Below are positions 1 through 7,561 of a stretch of 64,000 nt of DNA, piece after piece; the stretch's first letter is position 1, and the number at the start of each line of letters is the position of its first letter. A program made the translations under genes and the position numbers. The stretch comes from an uncultured Collinsella sp. (GTDB lineage Bacteria > Actinomycetota > Coriobacteriia > Coriobacteriales > Coriobacteriaceae): positions 103,171-167,170 of the forward strand of contig CABUNB010000001.1 of NCBI GenBank assembly GCA_902492755.1, in the 5' to 3' direction. The notes under the pieces were generated by a model. It was not told where the DNA came from. It saw nothing but the letters and a program-made list of their open reading frames with translations, and did no database searches.

Positions 1-54
1 ATGAGTGGTCGGTTCGTGTCCGTTGACGGTAAAGACGTTATCAAGACTCGATAA
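1..54 (+). CDS. C-terminal tail of an upstream gene (partial)
   Basis: Frame 1 is open from the first base to a TAA at 52-54 and encodes 17 residues ending in a basic stretch (KTR). The other two plus frames stop sooner. The codons look like ordinary coding sequence and the next gene, prs, starts 67 bases later on the same strand, so this is probably the end of a gene cut by the window edge. Too little remains to name it. In many bacteria glmU or spoVG lies upstream of prs, but nothing here confirms either. Confidence 0.4.
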   Translation: MSGRFVSVDGKDVIKTR

Positions 55-121
55 ACCCCGCCGCGCGGTTACAATGCAAAAAGGCATCTATATGGCATTC
101 GATGTATAAAGGAGAAGGGTA

Positions 122-1108
122 ATGCCGATTAATGATCCCGAGAAGTCGGAGAATATGCGCAAGTCCATCCGCGTGTATTCCGGTTCCTCCAACCGTCCCC
201 TCGCTCAGAAGATCGCTGAGTACCTTGGGGTCGAGCTTTCGGGCCTTACGCTAAAGCAGTTCGCCAACGGTGAGATCTACGCCCGCTACGACGAGACCGT
301 CCGCGGCGCCGACGTCTTCCTGATTCAGTCCGTGGCCGGCGGCAACGTCAACGACATGCTCATGGAGCTGCTCATCGCCACCGACGCTGCAAAGCGCGCA
401 TCCGCCCGCTCCATCACCGCCGTCATCACTCACTACGGCTATGCCCGCCAGGACCGCAAGGCCGGCCCGCGCGAGCCCATCACCGCCCGCCTCGTCGCCA
501 ACCTGCTCGAGCGCGCCGGCGTCAACCGCATCATCACCCTCGACCTGCACCAGGGTCAGATCCAGGGCTTCTTCGATATCCCGGTTAACCACCTGTCCGC
601 ACTGCCGCTGTTTGGCCAGTACTACAACGACATGCACTTCGACACCGACAGCTTGGTTGTCGTCTCCCCCGACGTGGGCCGCGCCAAGGCCGCCAAGAAG
701 CTGTCCGACATGCTCGGCTGCGACCTTGCCATCGCCCACAAGGGTCGTCCGCGCCACAACGCCGCCGAGGTCATGGGCATCATCGGTGACATCAAGGGCA
801 AGACCTGCATCATCAACGACGACATGATCGACACCGCTGGCACCCTGTGCGCCAACGTCAAGGAGCTCAAGGCCATGGGCGCCGGCGACATCTACGTGTG
901 CGCCACCCACGGCATCTTCTCCGGCCCGGCTATCGAGCGCCTGAACGACGCCCCCATCGTCGAGTGCGTTGTCACCGACGCCATCCCCGTCGAGGTCGGC
1001 GGCAAGATCAAGACCATCTCGGTCGCCGAGGAGTTCGCTCAGGCCATCTCCGCCGTTTACCACGAGGAGCCCGTCTCCACGCTCGTCGGCGGCGACTTCG
1101 CGCTGTAG
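122..1108 (+). CDS. prs: Ribose-phosphate pyrophosphokinase (PRPP synthase)
   Basis: Makes PRPP from ribose 5-phosphate and ATP in the cytosol, feeding the purine genes found later in this window as well as pyrimidine, histidine and NAD synthesis. The 328-residue protein has the class I hallmarks: a YARQDRK motif near residue 110, the DLHQGQIQGFFD segment near 145, and the PRPP-binding loop DDMIDTAGT near 235. The start at 122 has a purine-rich ribosome site (GGAGAAGG) just upstream. A second ATG at 155 would begin closer to the usual family start, so the first 11 residues are uncertain. A long inverted repeat follows the stop codon. Confidence 0.97.
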   Translation: MPINDPEKSENMRKSIRVYSGSSNRPLAQKIAEYLGVELSGLTLKQFANGEIYARYDETVRGADVFLIQSVAGGNVNDMLMELLIATDAAKRASARSITAVITHYGYARQDRKAGPREPITARLVANLLERAGVNRIITLDLHQGQIQGFFDIPVNHLSALPLFGQYYNDMHFDTDSLVVVSPDVGRAKAAKKLSDMLGCDLAIAHKGRPRHNAAEVMGIIGDIKGKTCIINDDMIDTAGTLCANVKELKAMGAGDIYVCATHGIFSGPAIERLNDAPIVECVVTDAIPVEVGGKIKTISVAEEFAQAISAVYHEEPVSTLVGGDFAL

Positions 1109-1131
1109 TCGCTCGACCCTCGCATCCCTCC

Positions 1132-1235
1132 GGAAGCCCCGGACACGCCTGCGGGGTTATCACGCGAACGTCCTCGCCGCTTTGCGGCTGCGGGATGTTC
1201 GCGTGATAACCCCTCCCGGCGTGTCCGGGGCTTCC
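1132..1235. repeat. Long nested inverted repeat after prs
   Basis: Outer arms of 18 bases at 1132-1149 and 1218-1235 are perfect complements. An inner pair of 17 bases at 1153-1169 and 1197-1213 is also perfect, and a small GCCGC/GCGGC hairpin sits in the middle. The whole could fold into one stem of about 100 nt. No U-run follows, so it is not a clear intrinsic terminator. It resembles the long intergenic hairpins at 13173-13266 and 41291-41374 in design, not in sequence. Confidence 0.7.
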
Positions 1236-1350
1236 TGCTGTCTCGGGGCAGCTGTTTTCTGAAATGACTTTGCTGCAACCTTTCCTCGCCTTCGGCGGGC
1301 GTGGTAGCCTTTGTCGTTGATTGAACTATTTGTGTAACGAAGGGACAAAT

Positions 1351-1980
1351 ATGGCAGCTGCACAGCCGCTTAAGATTCGCATGGTTGCCGGGCTTGGCAA
1401 CCCGGGCGAGGAATATGCCGAGACCCGCCACAACGCCGGCTTTAAGGCAATCGACGAGCTGGCCCGTCAGGCCGGCGTCACGTACTGGAAAAACCAGGCC
1501 GGTGCCGAGGTCGCGCTCATCAATATCAACGACCCCGAGGAAGAAGGCGGCAAGCGCCAGATTGTGCTGGTCAAGCCGCAGTCGTACATGAATACCTCGG
1601 GCGGCCCCATCTCCAAGCTCTGCCGCGAGTACAAGATCAAGGCCGAAGAGCTGCTCGTAATCCACGACGAGCTCGATATTCCCGCCGGCGACGTGCGCGT
1701 CAAGGTGGGCGGCGGCCATGCTGGCCACAACGGCCTGCGCTCTATCATCGACAAGATGGGCAGTCGCGACTTTAGCCGTATCCGCACCGGCATCGGCAAC
1801 CCTCCCGGCAAGATGGCCGTCGCCGACTACGTGCTCAAGCAGCTGCGCGCCCGCGAGGCCGAGGACTTCCAGGACACCTGCGCCCGCGCCGCCGATGCCG
1901 CCGGCCTGGCGATCGTGCACGGCGTGGTCTATGCCCGCGACCACGTCAACGGCGCCGCCTCCGCCAACGGCAAGCACTAA
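1351..1980 (+). CDS. pth: Peptidyl-tRNA hydrolase
   Basis: Releases tRNA from peptidyl-tRNA that drops off the ribosome. The 209-residue protein carries the family motifs: GLGNPG near residue 14, catalytic histidine in TRHNAGF (about residue 27), the HDELD segment near 110, and GHNGLRS near 130. The start at 1351 is chosen because a GAAGGGA ribosome site lies just before it. An in-frame TTG at 1321 would add ten unconserved residues. The TAA stop is the first three bases of a 48-bp palindromic element. The gene probably has its own promoter, since a long hairpin separates it from prs. Confidence 0.96.
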   Translation: MAAAQPLKIRMVAGLGNPGEEYAETRHNAGFKAIDELARQAGVTYWKNQAGAEVALININDPEEEGGKRQIVLVKPQSYMNTSGGPISKLCREYKIKAEELLVIHDELDIPAGDVRVKVGGGHAGHNGLRSIIDKMGSRDFSRIRTGIGNPPGKMAVADYVLKQLRAREAEDFQDTCARAADAAGLAIVHGVVYARDHVNGAASANGKH

Positions 1981-2025
1981 AACCTGCCATTTAGGGACAG
2001 GTTTATTTTGGCAGGTTTTATCTGC
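1978..2025. repeat. 48-bp palindromic element starting at the pth stop codon
   Basis: Arms AAAACCTGCCA (1979-1989) and TGGCAGGTTTT (2009-2019) surround a loop holding GGGACAGG. The 48 bases from the pth stop codon onward are identical to 35887-35934 on the minus strand, where the copy likewise begins at the purF stop codon. The hairpin ends in a T-run and may also act as a terminator. It belongs to the GGGACAGG-core family seen through the window. Confidence 0.8.
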
Positions 2026-2086
2026 GGAAACGCCACAACGGCCGCATCGCAATAAGCAACCCGCCGCCATACATACGCAACGCCCC

Positions 2087-2128
2087 AAAGGGGGCCGGTC
2101 TCACCGCAACGCGAGGCCGGCCCCCTTT
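2087..2128. terminator. GC-rich hairpin, possible terminator
   Basis: Perfect 12-base arms AAAGGGGGCCGG (2087-2098) and CCGGCCCCCTTT (2117-2128) enclose an 18-base loop. A short TTTT follows four bases later. It lies between pth and the NfnA-like gene and could end transcription from pth. The tail is weak. Confidence 0.5.
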
Positions 2129-2146
2129 GCCGTTTTGCCTGATAAA

Positions 2147-2182
2147 ACCGACCAAAATAAACCTGTCCCTTTTTGGTTGGTC
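2147..2182. repeat. GGGACAGG-core palindromic element with a GACCAA stem
   Basis: Arms ACCGACCAAAA (2147-2157) and TTTTGGTTGGT (2171-2181) pair with one G-U. The interior AATAAACCTGTCCCT is nearly the same as in the elements at 1978-2025 and 35887-35934, while the stem is completely different. This pattern of constant loop and changing but still paired stem marks a family. Confidence 0.65.
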
Positions 2183-2253
2183 AGACGGGATAAACCGGGA
2201 TAAACCCTTTTCCCAACCGCCGAAGACACACGTAAACAGCATGTCCATGAGGG

Positions 2254-2350
2254 TATAATTTGCACCGTATGTCTGCACAACGCCTGTGCGCGTACGGTTT
2301 TACTCGGGCTACCGTCCATTTCCGTGGAGGCACGGTTCGGCGGCCCTAAC
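2254..2350 (+). promoter_or_regulatory. -10 box and structured 5' leader of the NfnAB operon
   Basis: A perfect TATAAT at 2254-2259 lies about 105 bases before the NfnA start. No good -35 is visible at the expected distance. The transcript leader would contain two possible stems, one from about 2264 to 2298 and another from about 2309 to 2346 (GGGCTACCGT against ACGG and GGCCC). It matches no riboswitch class I recognise. Confidence 0.35.
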
Positions 2351-2364
2351 AAGAGAGGGGTTCT

Positions 2365-3204
2365 ATGTATAAGATCCTGGAGAAGACGCAGTTCTCGGAG
2401 AAGGTGTTCAAGTTCCGCATCGAGGCGCCCGCAATCGCCAAGCATGCGCACGCTGGACAGTTCCTCATGGTTCGCGCCAACGAGACGGGCGAGCGCGTCC
2501 CGTTTACCCTAGCTGGTTGGAACGGTGACGAGGGCTGGGTCGAGTTCATCTTCATGGTGATCGGCAAGACCACCGAGATGCTTTCCACCTACGAGGCCGG
2601 CGAGTCGCTGCGCGACGTCGTGGGCCCGCTGGGCGTTCCCACCGAGATGGCCGAGGGCCCCTGCGCCGTCATTGGCGGCGGCGTCGGCCTGGCAATTGCC
2701 TTCCCGGTCGCCAAGCACCTGGTCGAGACCGGCCACGAGGTGCACGCCATCATGGGCGCCCGCACCAAGGACCTCCTGCTCATGGAGGACCAGTTCCGCG
2801 AGCTCCTCGACGAGGACCACATCCATATCACCACCGATGACGGCTCCTACGGCGAGCAGGGCGTTGTCACCGCTCCGCTGGAGCGCCTGCTGCAGGACAA
2901 GGCCGTGAGCCAGGTCTTCTGCGTCGGCCCCGTTCCGATGATGAAGTTCTCGACCCTCACCGCCCAGAAGTACGACACTCCCATCACCGCGTCGCTCAAC
3001 CCCATCATGGTTGACGGCACCGGCATGTGCGGCTGCTGCCGCGTCGAGGTGGGCGGCGTGACCAAGTTCGCTTGCGTCGACGGCCCCGACTTCGATGCCA
3101 CCCTGGTCGACTGGGATGACCTTCGTGCCCGCCAGGCCGCTTACCGTTCCGAAGAGGGCGAGTCCCTCAAGGCTTATGAGGAAAAGAGCTGCGCATGCCA
3201 CTAG
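2365..3204 (+). CDS. NfnA-like ferredoxin-NADP+ reductase subunit (FAD/NAD-binding, [2Fe-2S])
   Basis: Likely the small subunit of NAD-dependent reduced-ferredoxin:NADP+ oxidoreductase, or a related sulfide dehydrogenase alpha subunit. The 279 residues resemble dihydroorotate dehydrogenase electron-transfer subunits. There is an RVPFTL flavin motif near residue 50, a glycine-rich nucleotide motif GGGVGLAIAF near 108, and a C-terminal cysteine cluster (MCGCC near 225 with a further cysteine near 242) that would hold a [2Fe-2S] centre. A GAGAGGGG ribosome site precedes the start. It overlaps the next gene by ten bases, so the two are probably translated together as a heterodimer balancing NADH, NADPH and ferredoxin pools. 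Confidence 0.85.
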   Translation: MYKILEKTQFSEKVFKFRIEAPAIAKHAHAGQFLMVRANETGERVPFTLAGWNGDEGWVEFIFMVIGKTTEMLSTYEAGESLRDVVGPLGVPTEMAEGPCAVIGGGVGLAIAFPVAKHLVETGHEVHAIMGARTKDLLLMEDQFRELLDEDHIHITTDDGSYGEQGVVTAPLERLLQDKAVSQVFCVGPVPMMKFSTLTAQKYDTPITASLNPIMVDGTGMCGCCRVEVGGVTKFACVDGPDFDATLVDWDDLRARQAAYRSEEGESLKAYEEKSCACH

Positions 3205-4604
3205 TTAACGGTCGTTTCGTTGCCGATATGAAGTCGCCCCGCACCCCCGATAACGAGGAGCCGGCTGCCGAGCGCGCCTGCGACTTCCGCCCCGTCGACA
3301 AGGGCTTCACCGAGGAGATGGCGCTGGCCGAGGCCGAGCGCTGCCTCAACTGCAAGAAGCCGTTCTGTGTTGAGGGTTGCCCCGTCAACATCAACATTCC
3401 CCGCTTTATCGAGCAGATCCGCGCGAAGGACTTCGGTGGCGCTCTCGATACCATCCGCGAGGACTCCATGCTTCCCGCTATCTGCGGCCGCGTCTGCCCG
3501 CAGGAGAACCAGTGCGAGGGCAAGTGCATCCGTGGTAAGAAGTCCGAGCCCGTGGCCATCGGTCAGCTCGAGCGTTTCCTGGGTGACCGCCCCGAGCTCG
3601 CTTCCACGCCCAAGATGGCTCCCAAGAACGGCAAGAAGGTCGCCGTCGTCGGCTCCGGCCCGTCCGGCATCACCTGCGCCGGCGAGCTCGCCCGTAACGG
3701 TTTTGACGTCACCGTCTTTGAGGCCTTCTTTACCGGCGGCGGCGTGCTGGTCTACGGCATCCCCGAGTTCCGTCTGCCCAAGGCGGTCGTCAAGCGCGAG
3801 ATCGACGGCCTGGAGGACATGGGCGTCAAGTTTGAGTACAACTCCGTCGTGGGCAACATGGCCACGGCCGAGGAGCTGTTCGAGCAGGGCTTCGACGCCA
3901 TCTACGTGGCGACCGGCGCTGGCCTGCCCAAGTTCCTCAACGTCCCCGGCGAGAACCTGCCCAACGTCTTCTTCGCGAACGAGTACCTCACCCGCGTGAA
4001 CCTGATGAAGGCCAACAAGTTCCCCGAGTACGACACCCCCACCAAGCACGGCAAGAACGTCGTTGTCTTTGGTGGCGGCAACGTGGCTATGGACGCCGTC
4101 CGTACCGCCAAGCGTCTGGGCGCCGAGCACGCCATCATCGCCTACCGCCGTACCGAGGACGAGATGCCCTGCCGTCGTGCCGAGCTGCACCACGCCAAGG
4201 CCGAGGGCGTCGAGGTTCTGCCGCTCGTCTCCCCGCTCGAGTTTGTCGCTGGCGAGGACGGCTCCGTGTGCGCCGTCAAGGTCCAGAAGATGGAGCTCGG
4301 TGAGCCCGACGAGTCCGGCCGTCGTCGCCCGGTGCCCATCGAGGGCGCCATCGAGGAGATCCCCTGCGACGTCGCTATTTCGGCTATCGGCACCAACGCC
4401 AACCCCTTCGCTGCCAAGATCGGCGGCAAGATGGAGCTCAACAAGTGGGGCTACATCGTCGCCGACGAGGAGACCGGCCAGACCACCGATCCCCGCATCT
4501 GGGCCGGCGGCGACATCGTCACCGGTGCCGCTACGGTCATTCTGGCGATGGGCGCCGGCAAGAAGGCCGCCGCTTCCATCACCAAGAGCCTGTTGGGCGA
4601 GTAA
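3195..4604 (+). CDS. NfnB-like large subunit / NADPH-dependent glutamate synthase small-chain family
   Basis: Flavoprotein of 469 residues, partner of the preceding subunit. The N-terminal region holds two cysteine clusters typical of two [4Fe-4S] centres (CLNCKKPFCVEGCP near 47-60 and CGRVCPQENQCEGKC near 97-111). Two Rossmann folds follow: GSGPSGITCAGELA near 152 for FAD and FGGGNVAMDAVRTA near 291 for NADPH, with the terminal GGDIVTGAATVILAMGAG segment. Such proteins are often named gltA or gltD, but there is no glutamate synthase large subunit here and the tight overlap with the NfnA-like gene favours an Nfn complex. A clear terminator follows. Confidence 0.88.
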   Translation: MPLVNGRFVADMKSPRTPDNEEPAAERACDFRPVDKGFTEEMALAEAERCLNCKKPFCVEGCPVNINIPRFIEQIRAKDFGGALDTIREDSMLPAICGRVCPQENQCEGKCIRGKKSEPVAIGQLERFLGDRPELASTPKMAPKNGKKVAVVGSGPSGITCAGELARNGFDVTVFEAFFTGGGVLVYGIPEFRLPKAVVKREIDGLEDMGVKFEYNSVVGNMATAEELFEQGFDAIYVATGAGLPKFLNVPGENLPNVFFANEYLTRVNLMKANKFPEYDTPTKHGKNVVVFGGGNVAMDAVRTAKRLGAEHAIIAYRRTEDEMPCRRAELHHAKAEGVEVLPLVSPLEFVAGEDGSVCAVKVQKMELGEPDESGRRRPVPIEGAIEEIPCDVAISAIGTNANPFAAKIGGKMELNKWGYIVADEETGQTTDPRIWAGGDIVTGAATVILAMGAGKKAAASITKSLLGE

Positions 4605-4632
4605 TCACCTACAGCACTAGCCACCAAACGGC

Positions 4633-4670
4633 AAAGTCCCCGTCGAGCACACGCCCGGCGGGGACTTTTT
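4633..4670 (+). terminator. Intrinsic terminator of the NfnAB operon
   Basis: AAAGTCCCCG pairs with CGGGGACTTT and is followed by a T-run, 29 bases after the stop codon. It is a classic Rho-independent terminator on the plus strand. Confidence 0.85.
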
Positions 4671-4682
4671 CTATGCCGGCCG

Positions 4683-4727
4683 CCCAAACCACCACAAAGG
4701 GGACAGGCGCCTTTGTGGTGGTTTGGG
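4683..4727. repeat. Perfect 18-bp inverted repeat with GGACAGGCG loop
   Basis: Arms at 4683-4700 and 4710-4727 (CCCAAACCACCACAAAGG and its complement) are exact, with a nine-base loop GGACAGGCG. Close relatives with the same ACCACCACAAAGG stem occur at 7383-7417 and 12432-12471. It is a member of the GGGACAGG-core family and lies between convergent genes. Confidence 0.8.
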
Positions 4728-4745
4728 ACTTGCCCGGTCGTTTTG

Positions 4746-4961
4746 TCTCGATCTGTAACACCTGGAGCCCGTTGAGCCTTGTAGTTGTTACAGATCGAGA
4801 TATTGCTCCAGCCGCACCCGCTTTGTCTCAATCTGTAACAGTTAGAGGCCAAATTCCTCGCTACATGTTACAGATCGAGACGTTAGGTTGGCGGCCATTC
4901 GGTTCATCTAAATCTGTAACATCTAGGGCCGTTTTGGGCAGCCAGGTGTTACAGATCGAGA
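4746..4961. repeat. Array of six 15-bp sites in alternating orientation
   Basis: Three 55-bp palindromic units lie at 4746-4800, 4826-4880 and 4907-4961. Each has a left arm close to TCTCGATCTGTAACA, a 25-base centre and a right arm TGTTACAGATCGAGA. The three right arms are identical; the left arms differ at positions 4-5. The gaps between units are 25 and 26 bases, so a 15-mer recurs about every 40 bases with its orientation flipping each time. The centres share only a short YTRGRGSCC-like start. The array lies between the ends of two convergent genes, so it is not a promoter operator for either. Confidence 0.85.
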
Positions 4962-4998
4962 TCTCGCAAAAGCCGAGGATGGGCGCCGTCACCAAAAC

Positions 4999-7356
4999 CT
5001 AACGCTTGCGACGCTTGGTCGCGGCGATGCCGGCCGCGGCTACGGTTGCGCCGGCGATGCCTAGGGCGGCGACCGTCATCGCGGTGGTATCCCCCGTGGT
5101 AGCCAGGACAGCAGCGCCCTTCTTGGCCTGCGTGGTTTTCTCAACCGTCTTGATCGTGGCGGTTGTCGTGGCCGGCTTGGCCGCGGGCTTCACCCCAGGC
5201 TGCGGCGTCGGCTTGGAATCCGGCGTAGGCTGCGGGTCGGGAGTCGGCGTGGCTTCGGGCGTAAAGGTCAGATCGGTGTTGAGCCACAGGGTGTAGATCC
5301 AGCCGCTGTCCTCATCGGATACGCTATCCGCGACCTGGTAGCCGCACTCCTGGCCGTTGATCACCAGCTTGGTGTCGGGCGTAAAGTAGAAGCCGCGCGC
5401 GGACTTGAGGTAGATACCGTAGCGATAGGTCACGCCGGGCTTAAAGGCGTCGATGTGATTCGTGATGTTCTGATCCCAGAACTTCTGAGAGTTCACTTCG
5501 CTGCCATCGCTGCCCGTCCAGAACTCACACTGAGGAAGGGAGTTGGAACCCGTCGGAACGTTCGCCGTAAAGACCGGCTTATCGCCCGCCTTGAAGGTGG
5601 TCGTGGCGCCGTTGATCTCGATAACGTCGATGGCCCGCCATTCGTCGATCGGCTGCTCGCACAGCATATTGTCAGCGTTTGGCGCGAAGACGCCGTTGAC
5701 GGTCTTGATGTGGTGCGCCCAATGACCGTTGACGTACATCATGCAGTCATCGGCCACGGTATTGTCGCCCTTGAGCCTCAGCTCAACGGAGTACATGTAG
5801 AACTTGCCCTCCTCGAAGTGGTCAATCTTCTTCATGCCCGGCGTGTACTTTGCGGGGTCGGAATACCAGAAGGCAACGGGCTTGAGCTCCGCAGGGTCGC
5901 TGCCATCCATCTCTTCCCAGCACTCATAGGCGATCTCATACTTATCGGCATCGGCGGCAGGAATCGTCGCGGTCGCACGCGGCGCCTCGCCGGGCGCGTA
6001 GTCGGTTTTCACATCGTTGACGTTTAGATTCTCAAGAGCTTCGTTTTCCGACGAAGCAGGCATCGTAATTGTTTTAATAGCAGGGACATACAGGAATTCT
6101 CCGCTTAGACTCGACTTTACGGTTTCCCCGTTTACGGTAACAACGGTTTCATCGCTGAAGGAATATCCGTCTTTTGGCTTCAGCATAAGAGAATACACGT
6201 ACTCTTTCCCGCTTTTAAACTTTGTAATAGTCGGCAGGGAACCATGTGAGCCGTTATCGGAATACCAGGCAGCAACGGGTTCGTTGTTTTCAAATTCCTG
6301 CCAGCATTCATAAGCGATTTCGTATTTATCTGCATCGTAGTTAGGGACACCTGCCGTCGCCTGCGGACCAGTATCCAGCTGCCAATTGAAGTTCGTATTC
6401 TGAACATTGGCAAAGGAGATGGATTCCGATTCTGATTCCGCTGCCGGGATAACAAGGCACGCCCTCTCGTAGACATGGGTGCGGGTGTAGTAGTCATCCC
6501 GGATCTCGTTAATAGTGGGTTTCCCGGTCGCCTCGGCGTCTCCTTTAAAGGCGTCGTCCGGATCACCGATGATGATATTCCCGGGCTCTGTACCCGTATA
6601 CGTAAGCTTGGATCCATCATAGGTGGTCGTCATCTTGGACTTATTCTCCTTGTACTCCGTAAAGTACTTCTGCTCCTCCTTCTGTCTCTGAATCTTGCTG
6701 ATATCCAGGGTAAGCGTTGTTTTATTGCTCGCACTGTCATACGCCGCATGGACGATCAAGTCCCCCAGGCCGATAAAAGTCAAAGCGCTACCATCGAGAG
6801 CAGACTGGTCTCCATCTACAAGGGCAATCCCCTCCACATACTCAATCGTTTCTTCTTTCTTGATGTCGGTGTAATTGTTCCGCACCGTAATATTGACCCT
6901 AACGCCGCTGCCGCCAACAACATCGGTCACACCGCAGGGCATGATGGCGTCATTCGCCGGCGTGGCGGCGTTGTCGCTGGGAGTATTTTGTTCAGCGGGT
7001 GCCGCATCGTTAGATTCATCGGTAACGTCAGCCGGAGTCGTCTGCTGAGGTTCAGCGACGGTTTGTGCCGTCGGAGCAGCAGCGACTGCTGGTGCGGGCG
7101 TCGCAGCCGGCGTGGTCGCCGGAGCCGCATCCTCCGCACCCGTCGGCGTCGCCGGAGCCGCAGCGACCTCACCCGTCGCGGCGGCGGGATCCGCGCACTC
7201 GGTCGCAAGTGCCAAGCTCGGCAGCAACAGCTGACCAACCATGAGCGCACACGCGCCAGCGCAAGCGATTTTGGCGCCCACGCAGCGCCAAGTACCGTGA
7301 ACCAGCGAACAGGTGCGCTCGCGCTGGGTCTGCTTATCAAAGTGGCTTCCGTTCAT
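4999..7356 (-). CDS. Sortase-anchored surface protein with three internal repeats
   Basis: Predicted cell-wall protein of 785 residues. The start at 7356 is chosen for its strong GGAGG site; an ORF extension to 7440 lacks one. The N-terminus has a long charged region, then HGTWRCVGAK and a hydrophobic core ending LALA near residue 52. An Ala/Thr/Pro-rich linker follows. The middle holds three related segments of about 110 residues, each with a C-E-W or E-F-W motif and a VNG(E/H)-type strand near the end. A Pro/Thr/Asp linker leads to LATTGD near residue 751, a hydrophobic helix and KRRKR. LATTG departs from the usual LPxTG. No catalytic domain is recognised; adhesion or ligand binding is a guess. 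Confidence 0.8.
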   Translation of the reverse strand: MNGSHFDKQTQRERTCSLVHGTWRCVGAKIACAGACALMVGQLLLPSLALATECADPAAATGEVAAAPATPTGAEDAAPATTPAATPAPAVAAAPTAQTVAEPQQTTPADVTDESNDAAPAEQNTPSDNAATPANDAIMPCGVTDVVGGSGVRVNITVRNNYTDIKKEETIEYVEGIALVDGDQSALDGSALTFIGLGDLIVHAAYDSASNKTTLTLDISKIQRQKEEQKYFTEYKENKSKMTTTYDGSKLTYTGTEPGNIIIGDPDDAFKGDAEATGKPTINEIRDDYYTRTHVYERACLVIPAAESESESISFANVQNTNFNWQLDTGPQATAGVPNYDADKYEIAYECWQEFENNEPVAAWYSDNGSHGSLPTITKFKSGKEYVYSLMLKPKDGYSFSDETVVTVNGETVKSSLSGEFLYVPAIKTITMPASSENEALENLNVNDVKTDYAPGEAPRATATIPAADADKYEIAYECWEEMDGSDPAELKPVAFWYSDPAKYTPGMKKIDHFEEGKFYMYSVELRLKGDNTVADDCMMYVNGHWAHHIKTVNGVFAPNADNMLCEQPIDEWRAIDVIEINGATTTFKAGDKPVFTANVPTGSNSLPQCEFWTGSDGSEVNSQKFWDQNITNHIDAFKPGVTYRYGIYLKSARGFYFTPDTKLVINGQECGYQVADSVSDEDSGWIYTLWLNTDLTFTPEATPTPDPQPTPDSKPTPQPGVKPAAKPATTTATIKTVEKTTQAKKGAAVLATTGDTTAMTVAALGIAGATVAAAGIAATKRRKR

Positions 7357-7382
7357 AACGGCCTCCTTGGTCGAAAGGCTGC

Positions 7383-7417
7383 ACCACCACAAAGGTGCCT
7401 GTCCCCCTTGCGGTGGT
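7383..7417. repeat. Palindromic element with ACCACCACAAAGG stem
   Basis: Left arm ACCACCACAAAGG at 7383-7395 and right arm at 7405-7417 pair with two mismatches around a TGCCTGTCC loop. It lies 27 bases upstream of the surface-protein start. It is the same family as 4683-4727 and 12432-12471. Confidence 0.65.
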
Positions 7418-7452
7418 CCTGTACAACCAAGATGTGCCAAACGGCCCTGTAC

Positions 7453-7480
7453 GCCTAGGTTCGTAGATGCGAACCTAGGC
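7453..7480. promoter_or_regulatory. Perfect 11-bp inverted repeat, possible operator
   Basis: GCCTAGGTTCG (7453-7463) and CGAACCTAGGC (7470-7480) are exact complements separated by six bases. The site lies about 100 bases upstream of the surface-protein start at 7356 and could be an operator. A terminator-like role is possible, but no U-run follows. Confidence 0.4.
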
Positions 7481-7502
7481 CTCTACCTGCGGAAATACAA
7501 AG

Positions 7503-7538
7503 AGCCGCCGCGAGGGCATTTGCGCCCACGCGGCGGCT
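7503..7538 (-). terminator. Intrinsic terminator after the carbohydrate-binding-type surface protein
   Basis: AGCCGCCGCG (7503-7512) pairs exactly with CGCGGCGGCT (7529-7538). Reading the minus strand, it lies just past the stop at 7562 and is followed by CTTTGTATTT. Confidence 0.7.
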
Positions 7539-7561
7539 GAAAATGGCTATGAAAGCTTGCA

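Noticed and set aside
3195..4604. True glutamate synthase small subunit (gltD)
   Set aside because: No large subunit is nearby and the ten-base overlap with an NfnA-like gene favours the Nfn complex.
4746..4961. CRISPR array
   Set aside because: The repeats alternate in orientation, are only 15 bases long, and no cas gene is in the window.
7383..7417. Terminator of an unseen gene upstream of the surface protein
   Set aside because: The stem is imperfect, there is no U-run, and no gene ends there; it is a repeat-family member.
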